Under the pieces are notes generated by a model. The model had not been told where the DNA came from, searched no databases, and saw only the letters and a program-made list of their open reading frames with translations. Below, piece by piece: positions 35,122-45,640 of a stretch of DNA of 62,000 nt; the stretch's first letter is position 1, and every line of letters begins with the position of its first letter. Source of the stretch: Branchiostoma floridae (lineage: Eukaryota; Chordata; Leptocardii; Amphioxiformes; Branchiostomatidae); the NCBI RefSeq assembly GCF_000003815.2, contig NC_049981.1, positions 15,803,859 to 15,865,858 of the forward strand, in the 5' to 3' direction. Made by a program: the position numbers and the translations under genes.

Positions 35122-35324
35122 GTGAGGGTTGTTAAGAATTTAAAGGTAGATATTCATTTTGTATCATTTACTACAGTTCACCACAAAACAAGGCTCATTG
35201 TGAGCCAATCAAGATGTGTTTTTGGTTACTCTATCTGGATTATGCTGACAGATGCCTGTCTGTTCACTTTAGTATTGAAACTTTTTAGGTAGCACCCATC
35301 AGGCAAGCAATCAAAATTGTCAGA

Positions 35325-35860
35325 AATTGACAGAATTTTTCCAATGTTTTCTAATGGAAGAAGCAAACTGACACAAAACAACAGAAAGTTTATTTCAAAC
35401 CAGCACAAAATAATGAGCAGTGCAGCCATTTTTGAATTCCAGGAACAAAAATCTTACCTGAACAAAAGTTTGTTTTTGTTATCAAGTATCATTTTTAATT
35501 CAATCTTAGTGAATAGAACCCTCCTCAAATGCTTGCTAAGGGAAGAAACAATCAGATACAAAAACACACCAAAGTTCCAGTAAGTAAAGGCCAATTGTAA
35601 ATTTTAGGAACTACTTTTGAATTCCAGAAACCAAGACTTTTCTTGTAAGAAATCTCACATTTTGTAGTAAAATATTCCTTTTTATGAGAAATGATCAAAA
35701 TATCAAATATCAGTAATTAGAACCTATGTTGAATGCTCGTGAGGGAAGACAAAAAATCTGATACAAAGACACCAAACTTCCTCCCAGTGAGTAAGGGGCA
35801 GTGCAGGCTACTTGTGAATTCTGGGAGCCAAGACCTTTCTGGGAAGAAGAATGCCATTTT
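35325..35860 (+). repeat. Diverged tandem triplication, unit ~190-204 bp
   Basis: TAGAACC at 35514 and 35718 (204 bp apart) begin blocks that align in order: AGGGAAGAAACAATCAGATA with AGGGAAGACAAAAAATCTGA, ACACCAAAGTTCCAGTAAGT with ACACCAAACTTCCTCCCAGT, and TTTTGAATTCCAGAAACCAA with CTTGTGAATTCTGGGAGCCA. An earlier block (35340-35450) carries the same AATGGAAGAAGCAAACTGAC and TTTTTGAATTCCAGGAACAA words. Old local duplication, non-coding. Confidence 0.75.
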
Positions 35861-35899
35861 TATTAATAAAGGAGAAGGGAAGTGCTGCAAGGTATCATT

Positions 35900-36545
35900 G
35901 GTCAAAGAGGGAGTCAGCCCACGACCGGTTGATGGATGTGTGGTCAGTGGCCATGCATCATTTTTCTCCCTATGTCAGTGGGGCTTATCGCTCCTCCTTT
36001 AGGCTAAATCCGACCACGGGCTAACGTGATTTCCTCTGACATTCCCCCCGCAAAATGACTGATCACTACGATCCCAAAACCTCCCAAATTCATGACTTTT
36101 CACCAAATCTACAATTAGTAAAAATTGCGAAAGATCCGGTAGGCAAACGAGAAGATGTACAAACCCTCTCCGTCTTCGGAATTGACTGATCGACCCGCTT
36201 CTACAAAGCCTGTCATGGGCAAGACCAGGGCAAAAAGGAGGGGGAGAAACTTCTTGACTCTTCTTAAAAGCCTTTGGCAAAGTTGCTCCATCTTAAAAGG
36301 CAAATTTGCAACGACACTTTAAGGGAAGGATGACGGATGGCCCTGTCCAGGCATTGCACACTCCAAATTCTTTCGGACAGTAATGCAAAGATTAAATCTA
36401 GATGGCATGGCTCCTTTGCATGTCCAGAACTACTTTGCCCTGTTGCTGACTTGCAATTGAAATTCTTGACCAACGGTGTGGAACCTGTGCAAACAGGTTG
36501 AGATAAAGTTTTTGGTAGAAAAGTTTTTGATATATGCTGAATCTC
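35900..36545. promoter_or_regulatory. Candidate cis-regulatory island next to the RE1 array
   Basis: GC-shifted unique sequence (GCCCACGACCGGTTGATGG near 35916, CAAACGAGAAGATGTACAAA near 36144) up to the edge of the 37-bp minisatellite. Overlapping minus-strand frames of about 100 codons have no family signature. Confidence 0.3.
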
Positions 36546-36590
36546 ACTGTTTGGGTCATTCCGCATCATCGACAGCAGGGTGTCGCGTCC

Positions 36591-37086
36591 TTTAGACCAG
36601 GGACATCAGCGTCAGTGTAAATGGCATTCAGCACCAGGGACAGCAGTGTCTGTGTGAATGTTGTTCAGTACCAGGGACAGCGGTGTCAGTGTGAATGTTG
36701 TTCAGCACCAGGGACAGCAGTGTCTGTGTGAATGTTGTTCAGCACCAGGGACAGCAGTGTCTGTGTGAATGTTGTTCAGCACCAGGGACAGCAGTGTCTG
36801 TGTGAATGTTGTTCAGCACCAGGGACAGCAGTGTCAGTGTGAATGTTGTTCAGCACCAGGGGCAGCAGTGTCAGTGTGAATGTTATTCAGCACCAGGGAC
36901 AGTGGTGTCAATGTGAATGTTTTTCAGTGCAAAGAATAGTGGTGTCAGTGTGAATGTTTTTCAGTGCAAGGGATAGTGGTGTCAGTGTGAATGTTTTTCA
37001 GTGCAAAGGATAGTGGTGTCAGTGTGAATGGTATTCAGCACCAGCGACAGTAGTGTCAGTGTGAGTATTCAACCAGGGACATAAGC
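36591..37086 (+). repeat. 37-bp minisatellite whose core is an RE1/NRSE-like site
   Basis: Twelve consecutive units start with TTCAG at 36627, 36664, 36701, 36738, 36775, 36812, 36849, 36886, 36923, 36960, 36997 and 37034. Spacing is exactly 37 bp throughout, with degraded units at both ends. A typical unit is TTCAGCACCAGGGACAGCAG plus a TGTC(A/T)GTGTGAATGTTG spacer. The first 18 bases reproduce both RE1 half-sites, TTCAGCACC and GGACAGC, at canonical 2-nt spacing (17 of 21 consensus positions). Eight units keep both half-sites intact or nearly so. The units at 36923-36997 have mutated to TTCAGTGCAAAGGATAG and lost the core. REST/NRSF binding is established for this motif in vertebrates; binding here is inference. 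Confidence 0.9.
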
Positions 37087-38103
37087 AAAATGTAACACTA
37101 ATGTATTGTTCTAAGGAGCCTGATAGATTTGCAATTTGACAAAATCAATGTAACTTTAAACAAACAAAGAAGTATGTTATTAGTTCTTTATACACAAAAG
37201 TCAGTGTTTCATCTGATAGCAGCTTTAAACAAACTGTACTTGGCCTTGAAGTAACCTTCCACATAATGGATCATTTAATATAAGATAATCATGATGACTT
37301 GTGAAATATTCTCTTGTCAAAAATACAAGGGCTTATCTATCATATTACATTACAAAGGATGTTTTTCAACATTCCAAGAGCCAAATGTAGTCTAAATTGA
37401 AGACATCTGAAAAACAAATTTAGCACTGAGTCCAAACTTTACGGTAATTGAAACTTTTTGTTGATATTTATGGTCAATATTGCCTGATTTGGGAGGGCAT
37501 TACACGAGCTGTATTTTTCATACCAGGAGTTCATTTTCCCTTGATGACAGCCTGTACGAGTTTAAGAGACGGACCATTCTCAGATTTGAGCTTTAGTTGC
37601 TTTCAGGTCTGCCAATTAGAAGGCTCCCCTTTCCCCCCTCAGTCAGACGTGAGCTTTATGGTCTGCCGTAATGAAGTCCGTAGCAGAAATAATGAAAAAG
37701 AGAATGGCTAGAGGGATCGCGGACTGTTGGAATGAGCTTTTTTGCCAGGATTTGTCAAGGGAAAATGAAGACGGATTTCTTCATTTTCGAAAATATGATT
37801 TAATGCACCTATATCCTTGTAAAGGGGTGGTAGGAGTTTGGCATGGAGGTTTAGAGTTATGAGTCTTATTGCTGAAGTAGGATGTCTTGTAGTTGATGGG
37901 GAGCTATGTCGTGATATGAAAATCAATGGATAGGGATAGGAGTCTACAGTCAGGTCCATTACATTTTGTGTGTATCTATGATATGCTTTGACGCGTGCTG
38001 TTGAATCCTATCATTTCTAAAATTCTGATGAAAAAATGATATTTTGTTTTGCATGCCCAATTATAAACATCTAAAGTAGAAAAGCTATCCAAGCTATTAT
38101 TAA
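37087..38103. other. Non-coding region between two minisatellites
   Basis: AT-rich unique sequence. A slightly GC-richer part at 37480-37720 holds short frames with no recognisable product. Confidence 0.5.
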
Positions 38104-38812
38104 CAAGGGTGTTGAGCCAAGTTTACCAGGGTGTCACCCTGGTAAACTTAACCAGGGTGTTTGGCCAAGTTTACCAAGGTGCAGGGCCAAGTTTACCGGG
38201 TTGTTGGGCCGAGTTTACCAGGGTGTTGAGCCAAGTTTACCAGGGTGTTGAGCCAAGTTTACCAGGGTGTTGAGCCAAGTTTACCAGGGTGTTGGGTCGA
38301 GTTTACCAGGGTGTTGGGCTGAGTTTACCAGGGTGTTGGGCTGCATGAGTTTACCAGGGTTTAGGGTTGAGTTTACCAAGGTGCAGGGCAGATTTTTACC
38401 AGGGTGTTGGGCTGAGTTTACCAGGTTGTTGGGCCGAGTTTACCAGGGTGTTGGACTGAGTTTACCAGGGTGTTGGACTGAGTTTACCAGGGTGTAGGGT
38501 CGAGTTTACCAAGGTGCAGGGCAGATTTTTACCAGGGTGTTGGGCTGAGTTTACCAGGGTGTTGGGCTGAGTTTACCAGGGTGTTGGACTGAGTTTACCA
38601 GGGTGTTGGACTGAGTTTACCAGGGTGTTGGACTGAGTTTACCAGGGTGTAGGGTCGAGTTTACCAAGGTGCAGGGCAGATTTTTACCAGGGTGTTGGGC
38701 TGAGTTTACCAGGGTGTTGGGCCAAGTTTACCAAGGTGCAGGGCAGATTTTACCAGGGTGTTGGGCCGAATTTACCAGGGTGTTGGGCCGAGTTTACCAG
38801 GCAGAGTTTGTT
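38104..38812 (+). repeat. 22-bp minisatellite with higher-order structure
   Basis: About 32 units of GAGTTTACCAGGGTGTTGGG plus CT and variants (GCCAAG, GGACTGAG, GTAGGGTCGAG). A longer block containing GTGCAGGGCAGATTTTTACC recurs about 133 and 155 bp apart (near 38369, 38502 and 38657), indicating expansion of six- or seven-unit blocks. A 22-bp period is not a multiple of three, so frames through it are not genes. Confidence 0.95.
38121..38147. repeat. 27-nt palindrome at the start of the 22-bp array
   Basis: GTTTACCAGGGTG, one T, then CACCCTGGTAAAC: 13-bp perfect arms around a single base. It is made of one unit core followed by an inverted core and marks a point where the array switches orientation. 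Confidence 0.85.
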
Positions 38813-39369
38813 AAGGTACAAATTGTCCTGATCCCTTTCTGTATCATGTAATTCCTAGAAATCATGTTATAAACTCTCAACATGATTATGCTATCCTGTA
38901 TGTTGTTAGCTTGTTGTTTTAAAAATGTCTTTACCAAACAATAGACAAGAGCAATGTAAAGTGCAAAATAGTTAAAAGTGTATTTTGTTCCATCTTGTAA
39001 TACATCATCCACACTATTTTGTAGAACATGGTAATGTTATTCTTGATGTGTATTTTATGTACTATCTATCACAAAAAGGATACTTTTAATCATAAGGAAT
39101 AATGTACTCATAGGTCTAACTTGAACCGTCTAACAAATGCTTCATTTTGGATTATTAGACAATGTTCTGGAGTAATTTGACAGAGCAATTGCTTAAAGGA
39201 ACCAAGAATAATCAGTCACAAGTTTTTAGTTATCAAACCCTGCAAAATGAATGGCTTAATAAAGCTTGATTTCATCTAGCATAATATGAATATACTGTAA
39301 AGAAAATAGGTGCTCACTCCAACAGTTTTGATAAGAATACATGGCAGAATTCTGGTAACAGTGCAGAAA
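38813..39369. other. AT-rich non-coding spacer
   Basis: Unique AT-rich sequence with no supportable feature. Confidence 0.6.
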
Positions 39370-39720
39370 TGTGAAGTGCAAATTGGTACAGACGGCCACA
39401 GCTTGAACCCAAGGGCAGCGCGGGCCACAAGATTGAAACCTTCGCCCGGCATTAATTCAACGCCACCCACATTAATCTACTCCTGCAGGATACCATATGA
39501 TTTCCTGGACTATTTATCTGTCAGCATTCGGAATATTACGGAATTGCTGGCCCATCAATCTGCAGGGCGAAGATCACAATGGAAAGGTGGCTCCGTTCCG
39601 AGCCGGGGCCGTAATTGTGGGCCAGCCGGGCCGGCCGAGTAGTAGGCATCATTGGTCGGGTCAGGCCGGCGTATTATCGCGTGCTGTTGGGTCGTGATCT
39701 GTCATTTTCCATGCACGTGA
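39370..39720. promoter_or_regulatory. Candidate cis-regulatory island with homeodomain/TALE-type motifs
   Basis: A GC-shifted unique block with two ATTAAT cores (39451-39456 and 39471-39476), the E-box CATATG (39494-39499), a minus-strand TGACAGATAAATA (MEIS-like TGACAG next to an AT-rich Hox-type half, 39511-39523), CACAATGG (Sox-type), and CpG-rich GCCGGGCCGGCCGAG near 39625. The motif mix suits a developmental enhancer. The 110-codon frame over it has no recognisable domain. Confidence 0.4.
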
Positions 39721-40232
39721 ACATACTGGTCTTTCTGTTCATCAATCTTTGGGGAAGAGAAGGACTGTGGAAAATATGGGGGATTTGCACATGACTGGTT
39801 AGTTAATCTCAGACCACAACAGAGAGGCATGGTCCAAGACTAGGGCCGTTGTGTGATTCTAAAAGGCATTTTGAATTGAATGTGGAGGTCATACATGTAG
39901 TCAAAGTAGATTGTTTTGGGTTCTGGATTCAAGTTTGGGATTTGAATCTTGGTCTAAACATGCTGGCAATTCTAAACCACGTACAAACAGAATGGCATAT
40001 TCAAACATAACAGTTGTTGATTGAGTGTGACTTTTAAAGATGTCAATTTCAGACATCTTACATGAAGTCTGAGTAGATTATCATTAGAATTAGTTTTTCA
40101 ACCAATTCTTAAAAGGAATAAAAATCCTTTGGAATTCTCCATTTTTTTATTGTCCGATAAACCTTGGTATTCTATAAATGTATTATCCACATCTCTTACT
40201 TGTCCATGCAGCAATCATCGTTATGTCATTTT
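39721..40232. other. Non-coding spacer
   Basis: AT-rich unique sequence with no gene or repeat beyond short motifs. Confidence 0.5.
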
Positions 40233-40540
40233 TTTGCAAGTTTGTATTAAAATCAACATTCCCAATAGCATTCTCTTCCAATATTTCCACAATAAAAAAG
40301 ACATGACAAAACCATAGGAATTTTGCACTATTCCATTGTCTTTTGTGTTCATTATCTACTTTTGCATTCTACTTAAAATCTCATCTGATTATCAGTTATT
40401 CTGTTCAAGATAAAGGTATCACCTATTTTCTTTTTCAGTGCAACTTACTACAAGTTTGCATTCTAATCACCATTCCCAATTCCAATACTCTAATCCTTCC
40501 GCAATAAGGAATGACAAAACCATCGGAATCAGGACATTAG
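40233..40540 (+). repeat. Diverged direct duplication, offset ~214 bp
   Basis: CAAGTTTGTATTAAAATCAA (40237) and CAAGTTTGCATTCTAATCAC (40451) are both followed by CATTCCCAAT, a CTCTTCCAAT/CTAATCCTTC stretch, CACAATAA/CGCAATAA, and then GACATGACAAAACCATAGGA or AATGACAAAACCATCGGA. An old partial tandem duplication of non-coding DNA. Confidence 0.75.
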
Positions 40541-42054
40541 ACAGGGATTTGTTAATTAGCAAGAGGTCAGGTGTTTTCAGCCAGTTGGGCCCACACTAAT
40601 TATTACTGACCCTTTAATTCATTACTGACCACTTGGGCTTTCAAAGGGTCCTGTACCCATTAATTGGAGCTGACATTTTTCAAATCTTTTATCGACTGGA
40701 AAACAAAGAAATCAGGGCATGAAGTCCTCAGTAGAGATAAGTGCTCTGATTTTACTTTTCGACTTTACACCACCATTGTTATGGAATACATGTTTATAAC
40801 AATCCGTAATGTTCATTTTTATCGTCCATGTAGTATATGTTACAAGGTCTTTAGTCATTGTGAAAGAGGTTAAACAAGCTACAACAGTGACAGCAGTAAT
40901 TACAAAGAATAATTGAGAAGCAAAAGATACTAAAAGATATTTTGTTCCATTCAAAGACAAACGCTAGCAAGCAAAAATAACTTTTTTTATCTTATCTTAG
41001 ACATCATGTTGTCTACCAATGAAATTATCAACATCAGTAAAAAGCCGATAATTTTTGCACTGTTTGAGGGAATCTTTTAATCACATTTTATAGTTTGGAA
41101 ATGCAAGTGGTATAGCATAGTTACCATTTTTTTACTTGGATTCAGTTAATACAAGAAAGTATTCAATATTTAGTAGATACACCTTTGAAAATGACTCCAC
41201 TTTTATGGCAGTGTTGTTTTTTCTCAATGCTTCACTTTTTTGAAACACCAGCTTGATGGTTTTGTATGGGGTCATAAATCAACTTAGAGTTGCAAGTCAG
41301 GTACTAACATATTACACTCACTTCAGCCTACTAGGACCGTAGTGTGAGATGTTACTTGGAGACAACTTTAATGTAACACATGGATGGTATAGACATCTCT
41401 ACAGAAAAGGGTTGAAAAAACGTTGACATCATGAAATTTCGCAGTGTCCATCAGCGTAACTGATGAAGTGACATGGACTAATTGACAGTACAGCCACTTT
41501 TGTCTAGAGTTTGAAGCTGGGCAGGTTTGAAGCATCTTCAGGGCAGTCTCAAGGGTTTTACACTTGTTTTAATGGCCAAAGGCCACTGCACCTCAGATCC
41601 ACAAGTGTTTTGTAAAATGACCATTACTGAGCTGAAAGTTAGTGGCCTGACCACTCCAATGACAAAGAAAGGCCACGCAGTGAAGTGGGCTTTTAAAGAT
41701 ATTACGCACATACAGTACAGGATTTGATTGTATGCCAGACCACTGAACTGTTAAGCTATCATTGTCTCTCTAACTTTTTGTTGAACATTGCATGTTAGAT
41801 ACTGTGTATTGTAGCAGTATGGGACAATGAGCATGGATTAATTTAAAATAGAAACTCAGTCAGTGCCAGGGGTGGCATGCTTTTTAAAAGGAAAGTATAA
41901 GTTGTATTGGTAACTTAAACTATTCTGTAGCATTAGGAATTGATTTTACATTTCTGTTAAGTTAGAGCTATTAAGAGCGTTAAAGCATAGAACATGGCTT
42001 TGTAGCCATTGCATCAAATGAAATTTGTAGCTACTGCATTAAACAAAATCCACG
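40541..42054. other. AT-rich non-coding region
   Basis: No gene. Two ATTACTGACC words lie near 40600-40633. Otherwise unremarkable unique sequence up to the second 37-bp array. Confidence 0.6.
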
Positions 42055-42440
42055 CTAAGACTGCTGTCCCTGGTGCTGAACTACATCCACACTGATACTA
42101 CTGTCTCTGGGGCTGAAGAACATTCCCAGTGACAATACTGTTTGTACTGAAGGACATTCATGCTGACATTGCTGTTCTACTTGGTGCTAAGTGACACTCA
42201 CACCGACACTGGTGCTGTACAACATTGACACTGAAACTACTGTGCCTGGTGCTGAACAACATTCACAATGACACTGCTGTCCCTGGTGCTGAACAACATT
42301 CACACAGACACTACTGTCTCTGATGCTGAACAACATTCACACTAACAATGCTGTCACTGGTACTGAAGTACATTCACACTGATATTGCTGTCCCTGCCTG
42401 GTGCTAAAAATCATTCACACTCACATAACTCCTTCTGGTG
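42055..42440 (-). repeat. Second 37-bp RE1-like minisatellite, inverted
   Basis: The same unit as at 36.6-37.1 kb on the opposite strand. GCTGTCCCTGGTGCTGAA (the reverse of TTCAGCACC..GGGACAGC) stands at 42063-42080 and 42276-42293. Variants lie at 42100, 42239, 42313 and 42350 with 37-bp steps (42063 to 42100; 42239 to 42276 to 42313 to 42350), and degraded units lie between and after. About ten units in all, more diverged than the first array and with small indels. The two arrays face opposite directions about 5 kb apart. Confidence 0.85.
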
Positions 42441-43034
42441 CTTATTTTAAAGGCCATATTCAAGATTAGAGATAAGCGTTGATCTCACAGCACCACCCTC
42501 CCCCATCTGCCCACCATGATAGCAGGTGTATAGGCGTGGTCAGCTGTCTGCAGCAGACAAATCTCCTATCTCTTAACTCACCTACACTGTCTGCATTGCT
42601 CTTCATTTATTTCCCATTTAGCCTCAGAAAGAATCAGTGGTCACCATGAGGTGTTATAATACAGAGTGATTTGTAGTAAATCAGCCGACTAGAAATGAAG
42701 CCTGAATGATATGGCTTTGAGAGCATTGAGAAAGCTTCCAGAAACAAAGAGATTTTTGTTTCCTTTCAGATTAAAAATGATCTGTCTTTCTTCAGATCTT
42801 TTAAATGTCCGTTCTGTGAAAAATCAATTTGTATCAAAAAAATTTTTACAGAGAATTTTTTTACTAATTTGAACTAGAATCTTATTCTGCACCAAAAACC
42901 AAATGGGTTTTGGGGGAAGAAGATGTTAAATTTACAAAAGATGTGCAGACAACATCTGCAAGCAGTGTCATATTGAGACTTGATACAAACTCAAGAATCC
43001 ATTAAGAAATCTTATTCTCTGTCTTGTGTTTCAG
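42441..43034. other. Non-coding spacer
   Basis: AT-rich unique sequence with no supportable feature other than the splice-acceptor-like tract leading to the candidate exon at 43035. Confidence 0.5.
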
Positions 43035-43201
43035 AATTATAACCTCAAAATCTTGTGCCCTTCGGTACTGCTATCAGGATAAGATACGTTCAAGGCTTGA
43101 TTCATATCATACCATTAAAGATGGGGTAGTTTTACCCTTCTCTTTAAGTGTTAACAGTGTAATGCTATCTACTAAATGTGTTTCTCTGCTTGCCAGTAAT
43201 G
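43035..43201 (+). CDS. Candidate exon (167 nt), unrecognised
   Basis: A strong acceptor (TTCTCTGTCTTGTGTTTCAG) is followed by an open frame (reading IITSKSCALRYCYQDKIRSR..., phase 1 start) up to a perfect donor AATG|GTAAGTGG. The peptide is Ser-rich without recognisable domains and the sequence is AT-rich like its surroundings. Splice signals alone support it; chance is a serious alternative. Confidence 0.15.
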
Positions 43202-43821
43202 GTAAGTGGAAATCTAGCCCTATTCAAGCAAACTGGATTATAAATATGGTAGACTAGTGCTACCAATCGCTGTCTCAAAAACATCATTTAAAAATACATG
43301 TGGAAAGAGCCGAATGGCCAAATATGCAACCCATAGAAAGATTCAGGAATCAGTGCTTTTGTGTTTCTTCATGACATCTTATTAGTGGACAGCAGACCCT
43401 GACACGTGGGCATAACCTAGAGTGGATGACTATAGGTACTGCACGGCATATGGTAGTGCAACATTACCATAATACTGTGAAAAATTTAGAGGATATTTGC
43501 ATTTGAAAACAAAGCGCTTTCTTGTTTTGCTATTGAAATGCAATTTTTAAGAGGCCAACCAATTCTAATTTTGGTACTAATTAGGAAAAGGTACAGAAAA
43601 GTAGTCTTTACTTTTATGAACCAAAGTAAGTAAAAGTAAGTAAGTACAGAAAAGGAGAAATCAATATAGTTTTTCCTACAAAGCATCATTTCTGCCTTTA
43701 TTAGCACTACATGTTGTATATCAGACCATGTTAATGAATCATAAGCATTTGCCAGAAATCAAACTTTGTATAAAGTTGAAGAGAGAGAAAAAAAACTTAC
43801 ACCAAAATGGTAAAAAAAGCG
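43202..43821. other. Non-coding spacer
   Basis: AT-rich unique sequence with a short GTAAGTA repeat near 43626-43647. No gene signal. Confidence 0.5.
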
Positions 43822-43842
43822 GTTACTGTCCTTGGTGCTGAA
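43822..43842 (-). promoter_or_regulatory. Solo RE1/NRSE-like site
   Basis: On the minus strand TTCAGCACCAAGGACAGTAA: a perfect left half, canonical 2-nt spacer and right half GGACAGT (one mismatch). About 17 of 21 positions of the RE1 consensus. The flanks (AACA before, CCGC after) differ from the 37-bp unit and from the other solos. It lies 1.4 kb beyond the inverted array. Confidence 0.5.
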
Positions 43843-45157
43843 TGTTCTGTCGGTATTCAAAGAAACAGAAAATGTGCCCTATATAAGAAAATCTTTTAGT
43901 TTCTTCTGCTTTTCTTTGTTAGGCATGTATTATGTTGTCAAGACACACATGGAAACTATATTTAAACATTTGCCAATGAGCAAAAAAATTATAACAAAAG
44001 TAACTGTTTTTTCCACATGTCCTAGACTTCCAGCTGAAGTTGGAGGCTTCCTGTGATATTGTAGTCACGATTGGAAAGATAACTTTGTCATTTTAAGCAT
44101 CACCATTGAAAAGGTGTTGCTTCTGAAGAATCAATAGTTTCCTATATATTTGCCATCTCGCAAACAGGAAATGAAATGATTAATTTGCCGGCACCGCGCC
44201 TCCCCATATCTATTACATTTTACTGGTATCGTGAGAACGAGCGCCATTGGAAAAAAATTGCAACACGACATTTCTACGACACGTGCCATATATCATGTTT
44301 GGACATACCCATATTCGGCACACTTTCTGTTAAGTACTGAAGTGCGGAAGTGTCAGTGACAAATTTGACGCTGATATCACTGTAAAAATCTACTTCACCT
44401 TATTATAACGTGATGACAGCAATGTATGATTCTTTCTTGTGACAAAGTGCAAAAGTAGGGCTTACAAAAGAAAAGTTCTTGGCTCAAAAATGGTATTTTC
44501 AAGCACACAAGAGAAATGTTTAGAATTATTAAAATTGATTTTACAGGCAACAAGTTGGGTCCCTAGTTCCCCAAATGGTTGTGGGTGTAATTTATACACA
44601 CCAGCACTGTCATAGATGTTCATATAGTTGGTAAAATTTACAGTCGTGCCAAACAAATCAAGACAGACAACTGTTTATGGTGATCATATAAGGAAGATGA
44701 ATATGAAAGTGGAGGTATATCTTGTGGCATCCCCAGTGCCATCTATCACACATTTAGAGAGATGCAGTCAGATGTGTTGTACCTGTAATTGATTATTACA
44801 AGAGTGGTGGAAGCAGTGTTGTGTTATCAATAAAGTTGGAGTCGGCGTGCGAAGGCGTGGATCGGTTACAGCAAAGAAGGCCAGGAGATTTTGCATTTGT
44901 AACGCGCCCAGTTCTCACATCCATCTCGCCTTGTATTACCCCTGTATCCACAATGACAGGACATTTGTTGTTAAATCCCTGTGAGATGTCCGACCGGTAC
45001 AGTAATGAGAAAAAATGGGGCAAAATCAAGCGCATTGTCAAACTTGCTTTAAGATGGATGCAGAGAATTACCTATCATATGATCCTCAATTTTTCCTGTC
45101 ATTCGTTAGTGTTGCTCTTCAAGGCCACAGTCAGGGCGTTGTACCCATGTACAAATG
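43843..45157. other. Non-coding region with GC-shifted block at 44800-45060
   Basis: No gene recognised. The block at about 44800-45060 (GAGTCGGCGTGCGAAGGCGTG near 44840, TCCGACCGGTACAG near 44988) resembles the other candidate regulatory islands. The 118-codon frame across it has no family signature. Confidence 0.45.
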
Positions 45158-45159
45158 TA

Positions 45160-45638
45160 CAGTCAAACCTGTATTAGCGGCCACCTTTGCATAGCAGCCA
45201 CCTGGCCATAGTAGCCACTTTTTGTCAGTCTCTTGGATTCGTAATGATTAAGAAATAAGCTTAGCGGCCACCTGTTCAACACGGCCACACGATTTCAGGT
45301 CCCGTTGATACAGAAACACTACCTATTGCAACCATACTGCAGCTTTATGTCACCCTGCACCGAGTTTGAAATTGTAGTTTGCGAGGATTTGGAGTTTCTG
45401 ACAGGGTCATTTTGGCGGTAGCAGAAGGTATGCATGCCTTGAGCATTAAAGTGGAAGTCTTTGTCGGTGAATTTACCCATCGAGACATTGTTACTTGGTG
45501 AGAAAGATTAGTGGGAACTAAAATCATGTGTAGCTTGCTCATGGTCAATTGATCAACATTTTCTCTATAGTGGCCACCTGTCTATAGTGACCATATCTCT
45601 CCAGTCCCTTGAGTGGCCGCTATAGACAGGTTTGACTG
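45160..45638. mobile_element. 479-bp TA-type MITE (CAGTCAAACCTGT family), complete
   Basis: Begins CAGTCAAACCTGTATTAGCG and ends with the reverse, CGCTATAGACAGGTTTGACTG. It is flanked by TA on both sides (45158-45159 and 45639-45640). Subterminal GGCCACC words recur several times near both ends (CGGCCACCTTTGCATAG, CAGCCACCTGGCC, GTGGCCACCTGTC). There is no transposase frame. The TA duplication and CAGT terminus suit a Tc1/mariner-mobilised element. Related pieces lie at 52.3 and 56.0-56.5 kb. Confidence 0.85.
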
Positions 45639-45640
45639 TA

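Noticed and set aside
38267-38851. Repetitive frames reading FTRVLG/YQGVG/LPGCWAE
   Set aside because: They arise from the 22-bp minisatellite read in all three frames. The period is not a multiple of three.
36591-42440. CRISPR array (37-bp periodic repeat)
   Set aside because: The whole 37-bp unit repeats with no unique spacers, and the DNA is of animal type. It is a minisatellite.
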